Source: Cetobacterium ceti | GTDB lineage: Bacteria; Fusobacteriota; Fusobacteriia; Fusobacteriales; Fusobacteriaceae | NCBI RefSeq assembly: GCF_900167275.1 | Contig: NZ_FUWX01000007.1 | Span: 105,234 to 169,233, forward strand | Length of the DNA: 64,000 bases | Direction: 5' to 3' | In this document: positions 62,342 to 64,000 of the stretch, piece by piece | How positions within the stretch are numbered: position 1 is the stretch's first letter | Layout: each line of letters begins with the position of its first letter | Made by a program: the position numbers and the translations under genes | Notes under the pieces: model-generated | Seen by the model: only the letters and a program-made list of their open reading frames with translations | The model's database searches: none | Told to the model about the DNA's origin: nothing

Positions 62342-63117
62342 TTTTTCTCTAACTCCTCATATATATCATCTAGATTAAATGTTTTTTTCTGCCAAATCTC
62401 TTGGGCCTTTATCCCTTGAGCTACTAGCATATAAAAACCATTCATTCCTTTTTTACAATGTTTTAGAAATTTTGTTACCCTAGGATTATATATTAAATCT
62501 ATGGCAAAGTCAAAGTTTTCAAGGAGTTTAGTAGGAATAGGGCATTTATCAATTTCAGGATATGTTCCCACTGGAGTACAATTAATAATTAAGTATCCCT
62601 TTCTACTTTTTAAAAGTTCATAATCAATAATTTCACAGGGAAAACTGTTTTTTGTTTTATCAGGAGTCCTTGAAACTAAAATAGGTATTCCCTTTAAATC
62701 TTCTATTACTTTTAAAACTGCCTTACTTGCTCCACCAGTTCCTAAAATGTAAATTTCTTTATTTTCACAGTGCAAATTCATTTTTTTCACACTTTCTAGA
62801 AAACCAAAGTAATCGGTGTTATATCCTATAAGTTTATTATTTTCAAATACCACAGTATTAACTGCACCAATTGCCTTTGCTTCAGGAGTTACAATATCAA
62901 GATATTTAATAACTTCCTCCTTATAGGGGATAGTTACATTTATTCCTGCAATCTCTTTATTTTTTAGTTTATGAATAATTTCTTCTATATTTTCAGGTTC
63001 CCTGTTAAAAAGTTCATAGGTTCCTGAGATTTTATATTTATTAAAAAAGTGATTGTGTAGTAAGGGAGAGAAACTATAATTAATATTTCTTCCTAAAAGA
63101 CCGTAGATTTTTTTCAT
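62338..63117 (-). CDS. aroE: Shikimate dehydrogenase
   Basis: A 259-residue NADP-dependent enzyme reducing 3-dehydroshikimate to shikimate. Motifs in order: GLLGRNINYSFSPLLHNHFF (substrate serines), AGINVTIPYKEEVIKYLD with the catalytic lysine, GAVNTVVF, GYNTDYFGFLES, the dinucleotide loop LGTGGASKAVLK, INCTPVGTYP and a late GFYMLVAQGIKAQEIW. All usual residues are present. AGGAGG precedes the start. It is followed by a coupled zinc-ribbon gene; aroC lies 887 bases beyond its stop on the opposite strand. Confidence 0.94.
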   Translation of the reverse strand: MKKIYGLLGRNINYSFSPLLHNHFFNKYKISGTYELFNREPENIEEIIHKLKNKEIAGINVTIPYKEEVIKYLDIVTPEAKAIGAVNTVVFENNKLIGYNTDYFGFLESVKKMNLHCENKEIYILGTGGASKAVLKVIEDLKGIPILVSRTPDKTKNSFPCEIIDYELLKSRKGYLIINCTPVGTYPEIDKCPIPTKLLENFDFAIDLIYNPRVTKFLKHCKKGMNGFYMLVAQGIKAQEIWQKKTFNLDDIYEELEKK

Positions 63118-63155
63118 ATTAAAACCTCCTTAAATTTCTAAAAGTATATTTTAGA

Positions 63156-63617
63156 CTAGAAGGGATATTTTCTCAAATATATATTTTTAACCTTTCCATT
63201 TTCTATTAAAAAGGTAATAGGTATTTTAGAAACATTAAACTCTGTGGCAAGTTTTCTTCCCTTGTCGTAGTAACTAGGAAAACTATAGTTGTGCTCCTTC
63301 ATATAATTCTTAGCCTTTTCAATGGTATCTCCTCTATAGGGACCAAATACAGTAATAAGAACTATATCCCTATTATCTTTTAAAAATTTATTATAGTCTT
63401 CATTTAATTTTTTCTTTTCTTTTATACAAAGTGGGCACCAAGTGGTAGTAAAATTTAAATAAATTTTTTTATTTTTAAAATTATTTAGGGAAATTTTTTT
63501 CTTTCCATCTAGAGAAGTTAAGGTAAAATTCTTTACAGAGTCCCCAATAGAATAACCTTTAGAATATGTTGGTACCATTAGAAAAAATGTAAAAATAAAT
63601 ATAAAAATTTTTTTCAT
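63156..63617 (-). CDS. TlpA-like exported thioredoxin-fold protein
   Basis: A 153-residue product with signal peptide MKKIFIFIFTFFLMVPTYS and a TlpA/ResA-like redoxin domain: VKNFTLTSLDGKKKISLNNFKNKKIYLNFTTTWCPLCIKEKKKLNEDY, with the CPLC redox pair, then FGPYRGDT and FNVSKIPITFLIENGKV containing the cis-proline IP. It should act as a periplasmic disulfide reductase or thiol-disulfide exchange protein, for example in cytochrome or envelope protein maturation. The partner is not in the window. The C terminus (IYLRKYPF) is short, so it is a minimal-length member. Confidence 0.85.
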   Translation of the reverse strand: MKKIFIFIFTFFLMVPTYSKGYSIGDSVKNFTLTSLDGKKKISLNNFKNKKIYLNFTTTWCPLCIKEKKKLNEDYNKFLKDNRDIVLITVFGPYRGDTIEKAKNYMKEHNYSFPSYYDKGRKLATEFNVSKIPITFLIENGKVKNIYLRKYPF

Positions 63618-63698
63618 AAAAACTTGATTCCTTTCTAAAAATTAGTTATACTTCAGTGTACCTAAAAAAAATAAAATAATAAAGTTAAAAAAACTTTG

Positions 63699-63737
63699 TT
63701 GACACGATTTAAAAGTTGTGATAAGATTATCTATGTC
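63699..63737 (+). promoter_or_regulatory. rRNA operon promoter
   Basis: TTGACA (63699-63704), 17-base spacer, TAAGAT (63722-63727), then TATCTATGTC, with an A-rich upstream stretch (63664-63693). It is shared in layout and discriminator with the tRNA operon promoter at 57288. Confidence 0.88.
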
Positions 63738-63839
63738 AGCGGGAAACGCCGACGGAACAAAAGAAGGACATTAACAACAGAATAGATAAGATAGTTAATA
63801 ATTAGTTATGCAATAACACATAACGGTGTAAATAAAATT

Positions 63840-64000
<161 letters not shown>

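Overview
This window is low-GC bacterial DNA, and most genes start behind a strong purine-rich Shine-Dalgarno sequence. The partial 16S rRNA gene at the right end, the Fusobacterium-like gene products and the outer-membrane proteins point to a Fusobacteriaceae member. Cetobacterium or a close relative is my best guess; the genus is inferred from a 160-base piece of 16S and is not proven.

Layout. (1) 1-11482, + strand: a purine-catabolism cluster. It holds the end of ssnA, an AzgA-type purine permease, guanine deaminase, a PreA-like flavoprotein, the FAD subunit and the fused FeS/Mo subunit of an XdhD-type (selenium-dependent family) xanthine dehydrogenase, a xanthine/uracil permease, a hydantoinase-like amidohydrolase and a MoeA-like protein. 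It closely follows the E. coli ygfK-ssnA-ygfM-xdhD-xanQ-guaD-ghxQ region. The maturation genes for such enzymes (yqeB-like, xdhC-like, moaC) lie about 41 kb away at 52901-54946. (2) 11512-19311: a YfcC-type transporter with a Sapep dipeptidase, a Bax-like glucosaminidase, an M14 carboxypeptidase, two secreted proteins of unknown role, Dps and VanZ. (3) 19628-35798: a tiny lipoprotein, then one gene of 15.9 kb encoding a 5295-residue secreted protein with about 29 DUF11-like repeats and a probable C-terminal outer-membrane barrel. (4) 35799-36147: not empty. It carries a consensus promoter with a short hairpin RNA, then a structured transcript that could encode a 20-residue hydrophobic peptide. 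This looks like a type I toxin-antitoxin locus. (5) 36148-38446: a Mga/BglG-like regulator divergent from a MipA/OmpV protein.

(6) 38543-49195: a surface-polysaccharide locus: ManC, LysM protein, AssT-like protein, initiating sugar transferase, four glycosyltransferases, EpsG polymerase and GalE. The likely flippase is separate, at 58415, behind the tRNA operon. (7) 49240-52844: a SEC-C protein, a fused nucleotidyltransferase/N-acetylhexosamine-1-kinase-like protein and a HEPN-like protein. (8) 52901-57165: the molybdenum-hydroxylase maturation operon, a DUF1576 membrane protein and an orphan amino-acid-binding protein. (9) 57377-58349: eleven tRNA genes under a promoter almost identical in its key parts to the one before the 16S gene. 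(10) 58415-64000: flippase, a periplasmic protein, AroC, dCMP deaminase, a zinc-ribbon protein, AroE, a TlpA-like thioredoxin and the 16S start.

No transposase, phage module or CRISPR array was seen. The strongest leads are the candidate type I toxin-antitoxin locus, the giant repeat protein and the kinase/nucleotidyltransferase fusion.
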